The translations under genes and the position numbers were made by a program. The notes under the pieces are model-generated. The model saw only the letters and a list, made by a program, of their open reading frames with translations, made no database searches and was not told the DNA's origin. This document shows, in pieces, positions 50,531 through 60,293 of a stretch of 60,293 nt of DNA. This stretch comes from Nemertoderma westbladi (Eukaryota > Xenacoelomorpha > Nemertodermatida > Nemertodermatidae), in assembly GCA_032718475.1 (NCBI GenBank), contig JAUCBJ010007245.1, positions 1-60,293 on the forward strand. Direction: 5' to 3'. Numbering within the stretch: the stretch's first letter is position 1; each line of letters opens with the position of its first letter.

Positions 50531-51138
50531 TAAAATGTAGAATGATTTCTAACTATAATCGTAACATTTGTTTAACTTTTTATGTCTATAAAGTGACTTA
50601 AAATGTCCATGATTATGGTCCAAAATCGCAAATATCGAGATTTATTAAATTTGATTTTTGACACTTTTAGCGACTGACACTTGATCATACACCATCGTAG
50701 ATCGGTAGAGGATAACCATAAGTTTGTTAAATAAGAGCCACCATTACGATCTGCTAAAGTGCACTTGTACAAATAAGTGTGCAAAAGTGCAAATTTTTTA
50801 ATAAGGTCAAATTATATATTATTGGGTTCTTTTCTTTGCAGATACTTTATTTTCATATTGATATGTTGTTTGAACCTTACTGAGCGCATTAGGGGATATG
50901 CGTACAAATAACCGGCCCTTATGAGACTTCGATTGGGTAAATTAATAAAACATAAGGTTGTATAGTATAATATTCTAAAAACCAGTGTGATATTAATTGC
51001 ACTTTTAATAATAAATAGAGATCAAATAACAAATGGACCACACAATTAAAAACTCGCACAATTTTGTACTTATTATATCGCTTCAAATTAATTCAACAGC
51101 GGATATTTGGGGGAAGGGGGAAGTTACAGTGTGCATTC

Positions 51139-51187
51139 GGGGGAAGTTTGGTGAACTGCATTTATGCAGTGAATCCAAACTTCCCCC
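51139..51187. other. 49-bp palindrome
   Basis: GGGGGAAGTTTGG at 51139 pairs perfectly with CCAAACTTCCCCC at 51175-51187, and inside it CTGCAT-TT-ATGCAG forms a second stem. It lies in the ~3-kb insertion in BEL-B. It may be a cruciform, an RNA hairpin or a transposon end. Confidence 0.75.
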
Positions 51188-51772
51188 TTTGATATATCAT
51201 ATACTTAAGACATGCTAGGGTGACGGGGAAATATTTGTTACTGTCACACTTTGCTTCCATTTATCCTATCCTTTATTATTACCCCAGTCAGATAAGAGAT
51301 AATAAATCAGTAAAAACTAAACTAAACTAAACTGTCTTTCATGCAAACAAATTTCTAACTAAAGACGGGTGAATGACCATGACCATGGAAATAATTTTAA
51401 ATATAATTGTATATCAACTATTTGGGGAGGCTTCCAAGTTAAACCCGAAAACAATTATTTTGTTACATATATAGTAAATAACGTATGTTCTTCTTCCTCT
51501 CATAATAAAATATAAATGAAATATCTCAGAACGCTATGCCCTGTAACATTTCACAACCAATATATTTAAGTGTGGTGAAAAGTGTAGGCCTACCACACAC
51601 CGCCCAAACAACCGCAAACGCATAGCCAACAAATTTAACAAAAGGTTACATACATGTTTTTGGGTTCATGACGAGATGAGTGAAAATTGATCGCGTAATA
51701 TAAAGTAAAAAATTAAGAGACGGGCTGGCTCTCCTCCACTTTCTTACCCAATGGATATGTTGTTGTAATAAT

Positions 51773-52863
51773 CTAATATTGGGGCGGCTTTCTCTCGTTC
51801 ATGGTTAAACCCAGCCAGTTGGCTAAACATCTGTCTATAAAGGTGCCCGTCGAACCATTGTCAAGGAACGCATAGGTTGTTTTGATTGCGTTTGTGTTGC
51901 AGTTTTTGACTTGTATAGGAATGATCTTTAGGAATACCACTGCTCCTTTTTTAGGGGCCCACTGCAAGGAGGCTCCCATCCCTGTAATATCGTCGTTATT
52001 AGTTGGAGACGTTGTGTAGAGTGTTGCATCCTCGTAATAATTTTCTTTAAATGAAGAGGTAGTTGTTTTCGGCAGCGGAGGAAGAGTTTTAGGGGTATTC
52101 TTTTTATCATTACTCTCGGGATGAAGTTTCAACCATGCTTCATATGATGTTGGGGGTCCACTTGCTACTCTTTTATATTCATCTGTTAACCATCGGAATT
52201 TGTCATTCATGTCGGCTGGTTCTGGATGTAAATCCGGGCTATGTGCTTTCAGGCACATGCCCTCCTTGGTGGTTTTAGAACACCGATATTTCTGGAAATG
52301 TCCGAAACCTTGACAGACTAAACAGAGTCGTAGAAGGAAGCATGTGTCATACTTCCCCTTATGTGAGAGACTTTGGAATTTTGGACACTGATTTACACGA
52401 TGTTTCCCATTTCATACGTAACATTGTTGGGTTAGTCCGCTTGGATAGATCTTTATAGGTTCAGCGGACCATGTTATTGCGAATGCATTTATGTGGATTA
52501 GTTGTCCAGAAATCGTCATCACTTGAGTATGTGTCCTCTTTATCATCAACATGTTCAATTCACTCTTGCAAACATTTTCTCCCCCTTCTTGGGATTGGAT
52601 GGCTAGACTATGTACCGTTGGGATGGATTAGGTTTTGTAGCAGATTTTTTATTTAGTTTTTCTGTATTACCCTTCCGCAAAGCGAGAATGGTCTTTGTCT
52701 GCACCATAGATGGACGTATTCCAGTATAGGATTTTCCCATTTGGATGGATAAAAGTTCCTTGGCCGCAAGGTTGCCGTATAGAGGATCCTGAACTCTTTC
52801 AGCGTATTTCTCCATCCAATCTGCGAACTGGTACATGCCAGGTTCACTTCTCATGTCATGCAC
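51773..52863 (-). pseudogene. BEL-B gag C-terminus and protease
   Basis: 52863-52603 is a helical gag segment (MYQFADWMEKYAERV). Around 52260-52450 broken frames carry cysteine-rich remnants of zinc knuckles. 52258-51773 reads 161 codons ending in the aspartic protease motif FLDNGSTGTFIDRCL, which has Asn after the catalytic Asp (LDNG versus LDSG in BEL-A). The frame stops soon after, at the edge of the ~3-kb insertion. Confidence 0.8.
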
Positions 52864-55150
52864 GGAAATTTTATGCCTCGCTTATTACCCATTTTTGTCA
52901 AGATGAGAATTCCAAATTCATAACAATTCTACTCTTATTGTCGGCGCTATTTAGCACGTGCGGACATTTCAAAGTTTGGAGTATTTCCAGGCTTTTCTGA
53001 TATCGTCCAAGTATTCTTCGATGTCTGAGTCTGTTGTAATCGGGAATCTGCACTTGGTGACATTATGTATCACAGATTTCATCACAGCTGATGGGTTACC
53101 AAAGTTATTTTCCAACACGTCTCATGCACGTTGATATCCGTCATCCACTCCATTATGTAATGTTTGACCTTCTGCAATGCTTTTCCAGATAGGTAGGTTA
53201 ACAGACGTGTCATTTTTGTTGTTATGGAGACGTTTTTGTTAACTACTTGTGCGATAAAACGTGCTTTAAATGAGATGAACTCTGCTGGGTTTCCACTGAA
53301 TTTAATCTTGGTCCCTCCAAGGATGTCACTAAGATATCATCCATTTGGAGTTGATCATCACGTTAGACTAGGCAGTTCTTGTGTCCTGTATACAGAACGC
53401 AAGAACCGCCGTGTCTAACGCAATTATCAACTCCAAATGGGTGATATCTTAGTGACATCCTTGGAGGGACCAAGATTGGAAGCGACCAAATCCTCATCTC
53501 ATACTGAGATTTCGGTGCATGGGTTGACGTGGTTTGGGTGTTTCATGTGGATTTGGTGTCTTCTTCTCATTGATCGGCTCTTTACTCGCGTTGTTGATAA
53601 TACGTAGAGCCTCCACTAACTGTTCATTTGTTATCTTTAGCAGTTCTTTCTCGACAGAATCTGGGAGCAGTAAACCTCCCAACCCCTCCTGTGATGTAGG
53701 GAAGGTTAGGTTCTGTGCCTTCAGAAACCTGTCCCGCCTGTTCATTATCATTATTATTACTCGTCAATTCATTTATAAGAGATTTGGTTATTGGTTCTAA
53801 ACATTCCCTCTGCAAGGGTTTTGTTTGTTGTGTTTTTGAGACTTATGGCAACTAATCTTTAATAGGTTCATGTTCATGTTGATCTGGGAAGCTGCTAGTG
53901 TCTATCAGAGGTATGTTCGGTATAGTAGGTTCTGGAACATCTTCTCCTTCACTTCTTTTAACCTCGGCTTCCTCCGTACGAACTCTATACTCTGTAGCGA
54001 CTTGTGTATTTTGTAAGAGTTGAGCGTTATACTCGAGTTCCCTTTCCTTGTAACGCAATTGAAGCACCCAGTCTATTCTTTGTTGTTCCGCCGGTCTTAT
54101 TTGTTCTTCTCATTGGAAATCATCCTGTTCTATCTGATATTCTTCCTCCAAGCGCAGTTGTTTTTACCTTATGCTCAATTTCCTGCTTATCTTGTTCCGC
54201 TTGGCGTTCCTATTTCCAATCTATGGCGTTCCATTTCCAATCTTTTCCATTCAGCTTGATGTTCCATCTCCAGCTTATGTTTATTTATTTCTAGCCTTTG
54301 ATCTTTTGTTTTATGTCTGGTTTCAGATTTTTGTTGTTCAGTTTATAGTTTTAGTTTTTTGTTTTGGCTCTCCAATATTTCAGGGTATCTTCGGGCATTG
54401 TATTCTTTGAGTTTTCTGGTTTGTTCTTGTTCCTGAGTACATTGCAGGATTCTCACCTTCTGACTCAGAATGCGATCAGTTTCCAACATTCTCGATCTTG
54501 AAGAAACTCTTGAGGTCCGGGAATGAATGGTCCGACCTGGGTTACCTGGTAGACATCGTAGATGGAACAAGGGAACGTGTTGAGTATAATTCATAAGGCT
54601 GGATGGGTGATGACGCTGTCGTAAATTCTTGTCCAATTGATGAAATTACACTTTGACAATAATTAATTGTGTGGAGGTTGGCACTTTCCTGGCGAAGTCT
54701 TTGAAGCCCACTCACCGTCATGCTGGAGTACATCTCTGCATTGGAACACTTTTATTGGAGAGGTCTAGGTAATCCCAACTCATTTGTGGGGAATCTTCAT
54801 GAGTTGTTGAGTTCCTGAACTGATGATGGTTGAGATTGACAGGGGCCATCATTTGTTGTACATCATCGATCTCATATATTAGGAGCTCACGGGGAGCGGG
54901 ATGTAGGGTCGTGGCAGGAATTTCCGTTAATGGGGAATTTCCTCTCAATAGTTGGTCTTCATTTCCCGACATGAATAGAAGGTGAAAGGTAATTTTGTCC
55001 TGTGTCACTGTGAATTTTTCCATGTATTGGGAAGATATATAATCATTCTCTCGGAAATCTTCTGACCGACCACCATCTCTTATCAACAAATCTCGTCAGG
55101 GTGCCGATGTGAATCACACATTCATTTTTTGTCGATTCATCCTTCGCCAT
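52864..55150 (-). pseudogene. BEL-B gag N-terminal and capsid-like part
   Basis: From ATG 55150 the frame is quickly broken (TGA after ~35 codons). Charged helical remnants follow at 54636-54343 (ILSQKVRILQ), 54067-53852 (LRYKERELEYNAQLL) and 53815-53494. Left of the 53304-53477 hairpin, the minus strand reads KIKFSGNPAEFISFKARF, then MTRLLTYLSGKALQKV, which fits the DUF1759 capsid-like region of BEL/Pao gag. Frameshifts and stops throughout. Confidence 0.7.
53304..53477. repeat. Near-perfect 174-bp inverted repeat in BEL-B gag
   Basis: About 77-bp arms (53304-53380 and 53401-53477) start AATCTTGGTCCCTCC and end with its complement, with only a few mismatches and a 20-nt loop that is itself partly palindromic (CTGTATACAG). 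The outer arm sequence is BEL-B gag sequence next to the capsid-like region, so gag DNA has been duplicated in inverted orientation. Confidence 0.85.
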
Positions 55151-55332
55151 ATTTCTTCGGCTCGAGGTCCACCCAGAGTCTCTTGTTGGATCCCATAATT
55201 TACCTCTTTAGCCGTGCGTATTAAAAGGGCTTTATACTGTCCAATTGGCCGGCTACATGTTGCCATGGAGATCCCTGTCCGTTAAACATTTGAGGGTGTT
55301 CTGAACGGCGTAACTTACGGGAGTCGGTGTTT

Positions 55333-55486
55333 AAACTATTTTTATTTCTGTATAGAACCTAAGCCTACTGTTAACTTTCGAGAAAATGTTTTTCACTGTG
55401 CTTTCTCCTGATAAGCAGTTATCCAATGTGGCGCCTAAATATTTAACTTTCTTTTTATTTTCAATCTTATGTCCATTACTAGTGAC
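55333..55486 (-). mobile_element. 154-bp internal fragment of the same LINE family
   Basis: Reverse complement of LINE positions 44408-44562 with a few substitutions and one missing base. It corresponds to the coding part just after the YADD domain. It has neither the LINE 3' tail nor its 5' end, so it is not a simple 5'-truncated insertion. Confidence 0.9.
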
Positions 55487-55506
55487 CTTCTTACTTACTT
55501 AGTTAC

Positions 55507-55827
55507 TGTATGGAGGTCACGACTAACTGTGGAGCCGGAATAATGTCGGGCGTATAATATAAGGTAGTGACCGCACAAGTACAAACAACAACAATGCTTT
55601 GCTGGGCCGTCTGTCTGGCAGTGCGCCCTAAGGCTGGAGACCTAACTACTACAGCAGTACGGTACTACTGGACTAGCTAACTGCTGTCTATCGGTCGGTG
55701 GTATCCTGAGTCTGTGTCAGGGCGTAGTCTCTGAATCCTGGTGAGTCATCCCTACAGTACCGCAGTCCCTGAGTATCTGCTGGCATATGGGGCGAGCCAT
55801 GTAGTGTGGCGAGTTTGTATCACTACA
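55507..55827 (-). repeat. Gypsy 3' LTR (~321 bp)
   Basis: On the minus strand it starts TGTAGTGATACAAACTCG directly after the polypurine tract and plausibly ends CCTCCATACA, giving TG...CA. The far boundary cannot be checked because the partner LTR is outside the window. Confidence 0.65.
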
Positions 55828-55837
55828 CCCCCCTTCT
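55828..55837 (-). other. Gypsy polypurine tract
   Basis: AGAAGGGGGG on the minus strand immediately precedes the LTR, where plus-strand DNA priming occurs during reverse transcription. Confidence 0.75.
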
Positions 55838-55885
55838 AGTTCGTTGCGGGGTCAACGAACTCTCAGAATCTGTTGGGGGGACGCC

Positions 55886-58800
55886 TCACGCGGGAGGGGT
55901 AGGCTCTACGAGGCCGATCGGGTTGTTGAGTGGGGGGAGTGTCAGCCCAGTGTACGCGCTTCGGTGGCGTTGCAGGTGATCTTGGGCCGTTGTCCCTCGG
56001 TATCCCGATGGCTGTTGGTGTGAGTGGGTGCACTCTCGTGTGCCGGTAGCGGCGGTGTCCCGGATGAGGTGGCGGCGGTTCCGGGTGAGACCGGAAGGGG
56101 TACGTACGGTGTACTTCCGGTTGGGTCTTGTTTCCGTGACAATCCCAGTGCAGTCCCATCGCTTCGAGACTGGGTTTTGAATTCGGACCGGGTCCCCTAC
56201 AGCGAATGGAATAAGGGGTTTGGCTCCGCAATTGTAGGCAGCCATCTGGGTGCCGTGGAGCGAGGGCAGTGCCTCGTCGAGCTCCGCGCGGGTCAGTTGG
56301 TGTTCCCGGAGGAAAGCGCGGCTGTGCATTGGCACTCGCGACCGTATGGGGTGCCCAAAGAGAATCTGGGCCGGCGACATTCCATGGGCGCGGGGGGAAT
56401 TTCTGAGTTCTAGGAGTCCTTCCTGGAAAGCATCGGAGTTCATTTTCCCGCCGGTCTTGGTGAGCAACGCCTTGAGTGCCTTCATGGCAGACTCTGCGTG
56501 GCCATTGCTCTGGGGATATTCGGGAGATGATACGACGGGATTGACCCCCCAGACCTGGAGGAAGTCGGTAAAATTCTTTCCAGCGAATTGTGGACCGCCG
56601 TCGGAAGCGAAACGTAAGGGGGCGCCAAAACGCGTAAATACGTCCCTCGCATGCGTAGCGGTAGAAGCAGAGGTTGGGGGATTCCCGTATTTGTAGACTT
56701 CGGGCCAACCGGAGTAACGATCCGCGATGGCGAGGAAGTTGTGACCGTCGAGTGCGAAGAGATCTCCGGAGATTTCCTCGAATGGTCTTGTGGCCTCCCG
56801 TAGCATGGGTTCCTTCGCGAGGCTGGGGCGTCGAGTGAGGCAGGGCTCACAGGACTCGACGGTGGTCCGAACGTCGTTTGTCAGTCCGGGCCAGTACACT
56901 GTCTGGTGGGCGCGACGTAGCGTCTTCTCGACTCCTTGGTGTGCGGCGTGGAGGCGCACTAGAGTGTCCCGGCGGGAGGCCCGCGGGACTACAATCCGTT
57001 GTCCGTAGAGGACGAGGTCGCGGTCGGATGAAAGTTCATCGCGTAACGACCAAAAGGGTTGGACACCAGGGAGTTGGCGGGACGGCGGCGGGAATCCGGT
57101 GCGAACGGCGCCGAGGAGGTCGACGTAATCGGAGTCGGCCCGAGCCGTTGCAGCCAAAGATTGGAGGAGTAGATCGGGGTGGTCGTCATCCGGATCGAGT
57201 TCGTCCCCCACAATTGTTGCAGCCACCTGTGACGTTACAGCACATAGGTAGTGGCCCATGTCTCCGTCATCAACAAGATCATCGTCGGATGGGTCGTCGA
57301 CAGGGGAGCGGGACAGAGCATCGGGAATGCGGTGATCCTTTCCTCTCCTCCAGATGGTAGTAAATACAAAGGAGGAGAGCTTCGACTTGAGTCGTTGGAT
57401 CCGTGAGTTGTCGTTGGCATCCAGCGTCTGGCGGTCGAGGATGGACACCAGGGGCTGGTGGTCTACCACCAGCGTGAAATGTGGGAGTCCCACGAGGTAG
57501 AGACGGCACTTGTGGGCGGCCCACGCAACAGCGAGGAGCTCCAGCTCAACCATCGCATAGCGCGACTCGGTTTCCGAAATAAACCGTGAACCGCATTCTA
57601 CCAACCTCCAGTCGGTCCCGTGCCGCTGAAGTAGCGCGTATCCCAACCCGTTCTTCCTTGAGGTGTCAGTCTCGAGGTTAGTGTCGAGCTCCGGATCGAA
57701 GGAAGCGAGGATGGGTGGGGAGACGAGTGTGCGTTTGGTCGCCTCGAATGCCGCCTCGTGGTCAGGGTTCCATTCGTATGGATTCCTGGAACGGAGGAGG
57801 GGGCGTAGGGGGGACATCGTAGCCGAGATGTCTGTCGAAAATGGGGTGAGTTGCTCGACCAACCCAACAAAGCTCCTCAAGTCTGTAATGTTGGTTGGTC
57901 GAGGGAAATCCGTTATGGCGCGGACCTTGGATGGGTCTGCCTGGATGCCGTTGGCCCCGACAATGTAGCCTGCAAACTTAACTTTGGGTTGGGCGAGTTG
58001 TATTTTGTCAGGGTTGAGTGAGATGCCGGCTGTACGGCATCGCGTGAGGAACCGTCGGACACTGGCGATGTGGTCGTCCAGGTTGTCGTCGTATAGAAGG
58101 ACGTCGTCGACGACTTTCACCATACCGGGAAGTCCACGCAATGCGTCGTCGCCCCGGCGATTGAATTCGTCCCCACTCGATATGAGTCCCATTACGCCCC
58201 TCCTATACTTATACCGTCCCCAGGGGGTTACAAAAGTGGTGAGGAGTTGGGATGCTGGGTCGAGGGGGACCTGCCAATAGCCGGCGGCGGCGTCGAATAC
58301 CGAGAATATCTTTGCGGTCGTGGATATCCCGGTAACCGCCACCCGCGGGCTCGGGGTGGGGTAATACGGCCGCTTAACCTGGTCGTTCAGGTGGCGGAGG
58401 TCGACGCAAACCCGGAGTTTCCCATTGGGTTTGCGAGCGACAGTGAGCGGGTGGGCCCAGTCAGTAGGTTCGGTGACCCGCTCGATGACTTCCCGTCGTT
58501 CCATCTCGTCCAGGTGGGCGCGCACCTCGTCCCGTAGCGCAAATGGTATAGGCCTCGCGCCGTTTGCGTGGAACGGGGTGGCGCCTTCCTTCAACTCAAC
58601 GTGCATCGGCTCGCCGGCCATCGTACCGAGCGGTCGATCGGTGTCGTCGAATACATCGGCGAATTCGTTGAGGAGGTTCGCGCGTAAATGTGCCGTAGGA
58701 TCGGTTACAGATGCTACAGAGGCGATGGGTTGAGGGATGTTGGGGTGGAGGAGTTTGAGATCGACGAGCGACCGGAAGGAGAGGATGAGTCCGTCGACTT

Positions 58801-58935
58801 CCGGGGAGATGCCGATGTTCACGATCGCCGAGTTTCCTGCGAAGAAAACTCGGGCAGCAAAAACTCCCATTATCTCCAGTGGAAGGTCGTTGGCGGCGCG
58901 TAGATCCGCAGTGGGGTGAGGAGTAAGCCTTACAG
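55886..58935 (-). CDS. Gypsy pol: protease C-terminus, reverse transcriptase, RNase H, integrase
   Basis: Open from about 58935 to 55886 (first ATG 58870). The RT has [28 protein letters not shown] and a catalytic box [10 protein letters not shown] near 58100, with Val where Tyr/Phe usually precedes xDD. RNase [38 protein letters not shown]. Integrase: HH-CC zinc domain ([11 protein letters not shown] ... CEPC), Asp in [10 protein letters not shown], Asp in [10 protein letters not shown], Glu in [12 protein letters not shown], and a C-terminal GPY/F-like region ([19 protein letters not shown]). All catalytic residues are present. It makes and integrates the DNA copy. The protease begins in the gag frame and crosses a one-base shift near 58930-58940, so pol is not fused cleanly to gag. 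Confidence 0.93.
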
Positions 58936-60275
58936 CCGCCCATCCGGTAGAAAATCTCCTGGCTTAGCACGGTGGCTGCAGCGCCGCTATCCGCGAGGAC
59001 ATTGCGTATGATTCCGCATACGTCATCATCGTCCACGCCGCGCACCTCGACCTCGATGCGGGGGAGGTCGCAGGCGAATGTTATTGAGTTTATCGGTCCG
59101 CCGCCCGTGATCGTGTTCACTCTCGAGGCGGGTTTACCCGTTCCTTTGCCGCCCCTGGAACTGGGTTTATGTACCGAGTCGGAACGACAGACTGCCTGGA
59201 GGTGGCCCCACTTTCCACAGTTATGGCATTTCGTGTCTTTGGCGGGGCAGTTACTCTTTCCCGGAGGGTGACTGCGCCCACAGTTTCGGCATACTCCGGA
59301 GGCATTAGATGCGTGTTGGGGCGGAGGTGGGGTTTGCCGGGAGGTCGAACGCCCACGTTTGTACGACGACGTGAGTTTCGTAACCGGGGTCCCACGCCCG
59401 ATTATTGAGTCGTTACGCTCGCTCGCCTCCATCGATTGGCAGATGCGTACGCAATCCTCGAGGGAAGGTTGTGGAAGAACCTTGAGGAGTTCGGTGCGGG
59501 TCTCCGACGAACGGATGCCGACCAGGATCTGCGTCACGATCTGTCGATTCCGACAGTGTTCGCAAAGTTCCGCGGCGTCGCCGAGTTCCTCCAGGGCGAT
59601 CCGGAACGAGACGAAGTTTTCGTTCGGGCCCTGTCTCCGGTCGTGGAACTTTATTCCATCGATGGCGATACTGCGCTTTGACCGGAGGTGCGCCTGGAGG
59701 GCGTCGAGAACCGTCTCCACGGTGGTTGCGTCGTCGTCGATGTCGACGTTGAGCGTCACGGTGAGAGTTTGTTGTAGGTCTCGACCAATTGCGGATATTA
59801 GCGAATAAACCTGTTCGTCACGTGGGAATGTGGATGCTTGTTGGCGGTGCGCGTGGACACGCCAGGCCTCTCGCCACCGACGGAACGAGGTGAAGTCGAC
59901 ATCGCTATCGATTTTCTCGAGATCGTGGATATCGATAACGCGGCGTTGTGGATGACGTGTCGGTGCGGGTTGTATCGGACCGGTCCCGCCGGGATTGGTC
60001 ACACCCGCGCCCGATTGGAGTGCGCCCAACAGTTGCGCGATCTGCGCATTGGCCTCGGCGCGCTCGCGTGCTGCACTGTCCTGCTGGTGTATCAGCATTT
60101 GAGTTAGTTTATCGAGGCGAGCGTCTGCGGCCGCCTCGCGTTGAGTGGCGTCAACGTCGCGTTGAGTGGCGTCAACGTCGCGTTTTGCCAACTCCTGACG
60201 CAAGTGGTTGAGAACGTCGATGGCGGGTTCAGTGTCGTCCGAGCCCTGTTCGGAGGGAGTTCTGTGGTCGGCCAT
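58936..60275 (-). CDS. Gypsy gag with protease N-terminus
   Basis: ATG at 60275 ([10 protein letters not shown]). A short helix contains a repeated RDVDATQ heptapeptide encoded by a 21-bp duplication (60138-60180), then a coiled coil. The capsid-like region ([15 protein letters not shown] ... [13 protein letters not shown] ... [15 protein letters not shown]) spans ~59520-59900. Two cysteine knuckles follow: an irregular [15 protein letters not shown] and a canonical [14 protein letters not shown] (59215-59290). The protease motif [13 protein letters not shown] lies at about 58970-59005. After ~58935 the frame continues to 58596 only as an out-of-frame tail of pol. Gag forms the particle and binds RNA. 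Confidence 0.9.
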
Positions 60276-60293
60276 CAGTTCGCTTCTGCGTTA

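Larger units (their letters stand above)
48733..51772. mobile_element. ~3-kb non-coding insertion between BEL-B protease and RT
   Basis: BEL-B protease coding ends at about 51773 and its next segment starts at 48732; in BEL-A the equivalent parts are close together. The insert is AT-rich with many poly-T/poly-A runs and no convincing frame. A GC-rich stretch (CCGCCGCGGCCGCTATGAGGG) lies at the left edge. I did not find clear terminal inverted repeats or a target duplication, so the class is unknown. Confidence 0.5.
45939..55150 (-). mobile_element. BEL-B: old, decayed BEL/Pao retrotransposon (right portion)
   Basis: Reading leftward it gives gag, protease, RT, RNase H and integrase fragments in scattered frames with many stops. 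It is interrupted by a ~3-kb insertion (48733-51772) and by BEL-A inside the integrase. The gag ATG lies at 55150-55148. Just right of it, TGGGATCCAACAAGAG on the minus strand (around 55180-55195) begins with TGG as primer-binding sites do, but the LTR to its right is not identifiable, and a LINE fragment begins at 55333. The far end lies left of 25964. Confidence 0.85.
55507..60293 (-). mobile_element. Ty3/gypsy retrotransposon, 3' portion complete, 5' LTR beyond the window
   Basis: 3' LTR, polypurine tract, pol and gag in order on the minus strand. The right edge cuts in the leader 18 bp before the gag ATG. Only one frameshift was found in coding, so the copy is young. The order protease-RT-RNase H-integrase and the integrase motifs identify Ty3/gypsy (Metaviridae). 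Confidence 0.93.

Noticed and set aside
55863-57360. Long frames overlapping the gypsy pol on both strands (for example 55863-56708 and 56878-57360)
   Set aside because: They are shadow frames of GC-rich pol coding sequence, rich in R/P/G, without domains.

Overview
The window is metazoan, probably invertebrate, nuclear DNA made almost entirely of transposable elements and simple repeats. BEL/Pao retrotransposons (an animal-restricted group), a CR1/L2-like non-LTR element with an N-terminal 2A peptide, an RTE-like element, a Ty3/gypsy element, piggyBac-type ends and kilobase-long microsatellites all fit an animal genome. I cannot name the species. No host gene can be supported with confidence. 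The nearest is a broken HECT ubiquitin-ligase fragment.

Layout. 1-1675 (minus) is an open, edge-truncated gag-like coiled-coil frame. 3.9-13.4 kb holds two nearly identical dead RTE-like copies (minus), each with a giant pure (CCATAG)n array on its right, and the HECT fragment abuts the second array. 13.8-18.2 kb is non-coding apart from a 30-bp minisatellite and a zinc-knuckle gag-like pseudogene (minus). 18.2-22.4 kb holds a foldback element built from a 15-bp motif, a piggyBac-like non-autonomous element bounded by TTAA and containing five ~164-bp repeats, and a 1.5-kb GTAA array.

23.9-55.2 kb is a nest. An old, decayed BEL/Pao element on the minus strand (BEL-B) was cut inside its integrase gene by a young BEL/Pao element on the plus strand (BEL-A, 25970-45933). 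The junctions carry a 5-bp target duplication (CTTTG) and TG...CA LTR ends, and the BEL-B integrase frame rejoins when BEL-A and one CTTTG are removed. BEL-A has a 1265-bp 5' LTR, a ~2.2-kb leader, gag, protease, RT, RNase H and integrase (all recognisable, with a few lesions), and then an uninterrupted 911-codon ORF of unknown function where an env would sit. An intact-looking CR1/L2-like LINE with a 2A ribosome-skipping motif has replaced the end of that region and the first part of the 3' LTR. BEL-B carries a separate ~3-kb insertion containing a tRNA-like sequence, and a near-perfect 174-bp hairpin in gag. A fragment of the same LINE family lies beside it.

55.5-60.3 kb is a Ty3/gypsy element (minus) that runs off the right edge. 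It has a 3' LTR, polypurine tract, pol and gag, with one frameshift inside the protease.

The features most worth follow-up are the env-position ORF of BEL-A, the 2A-bearing LINE that sits directly on it, and the array/dead-RTE tandem structure at 3.9-13.4 kb.
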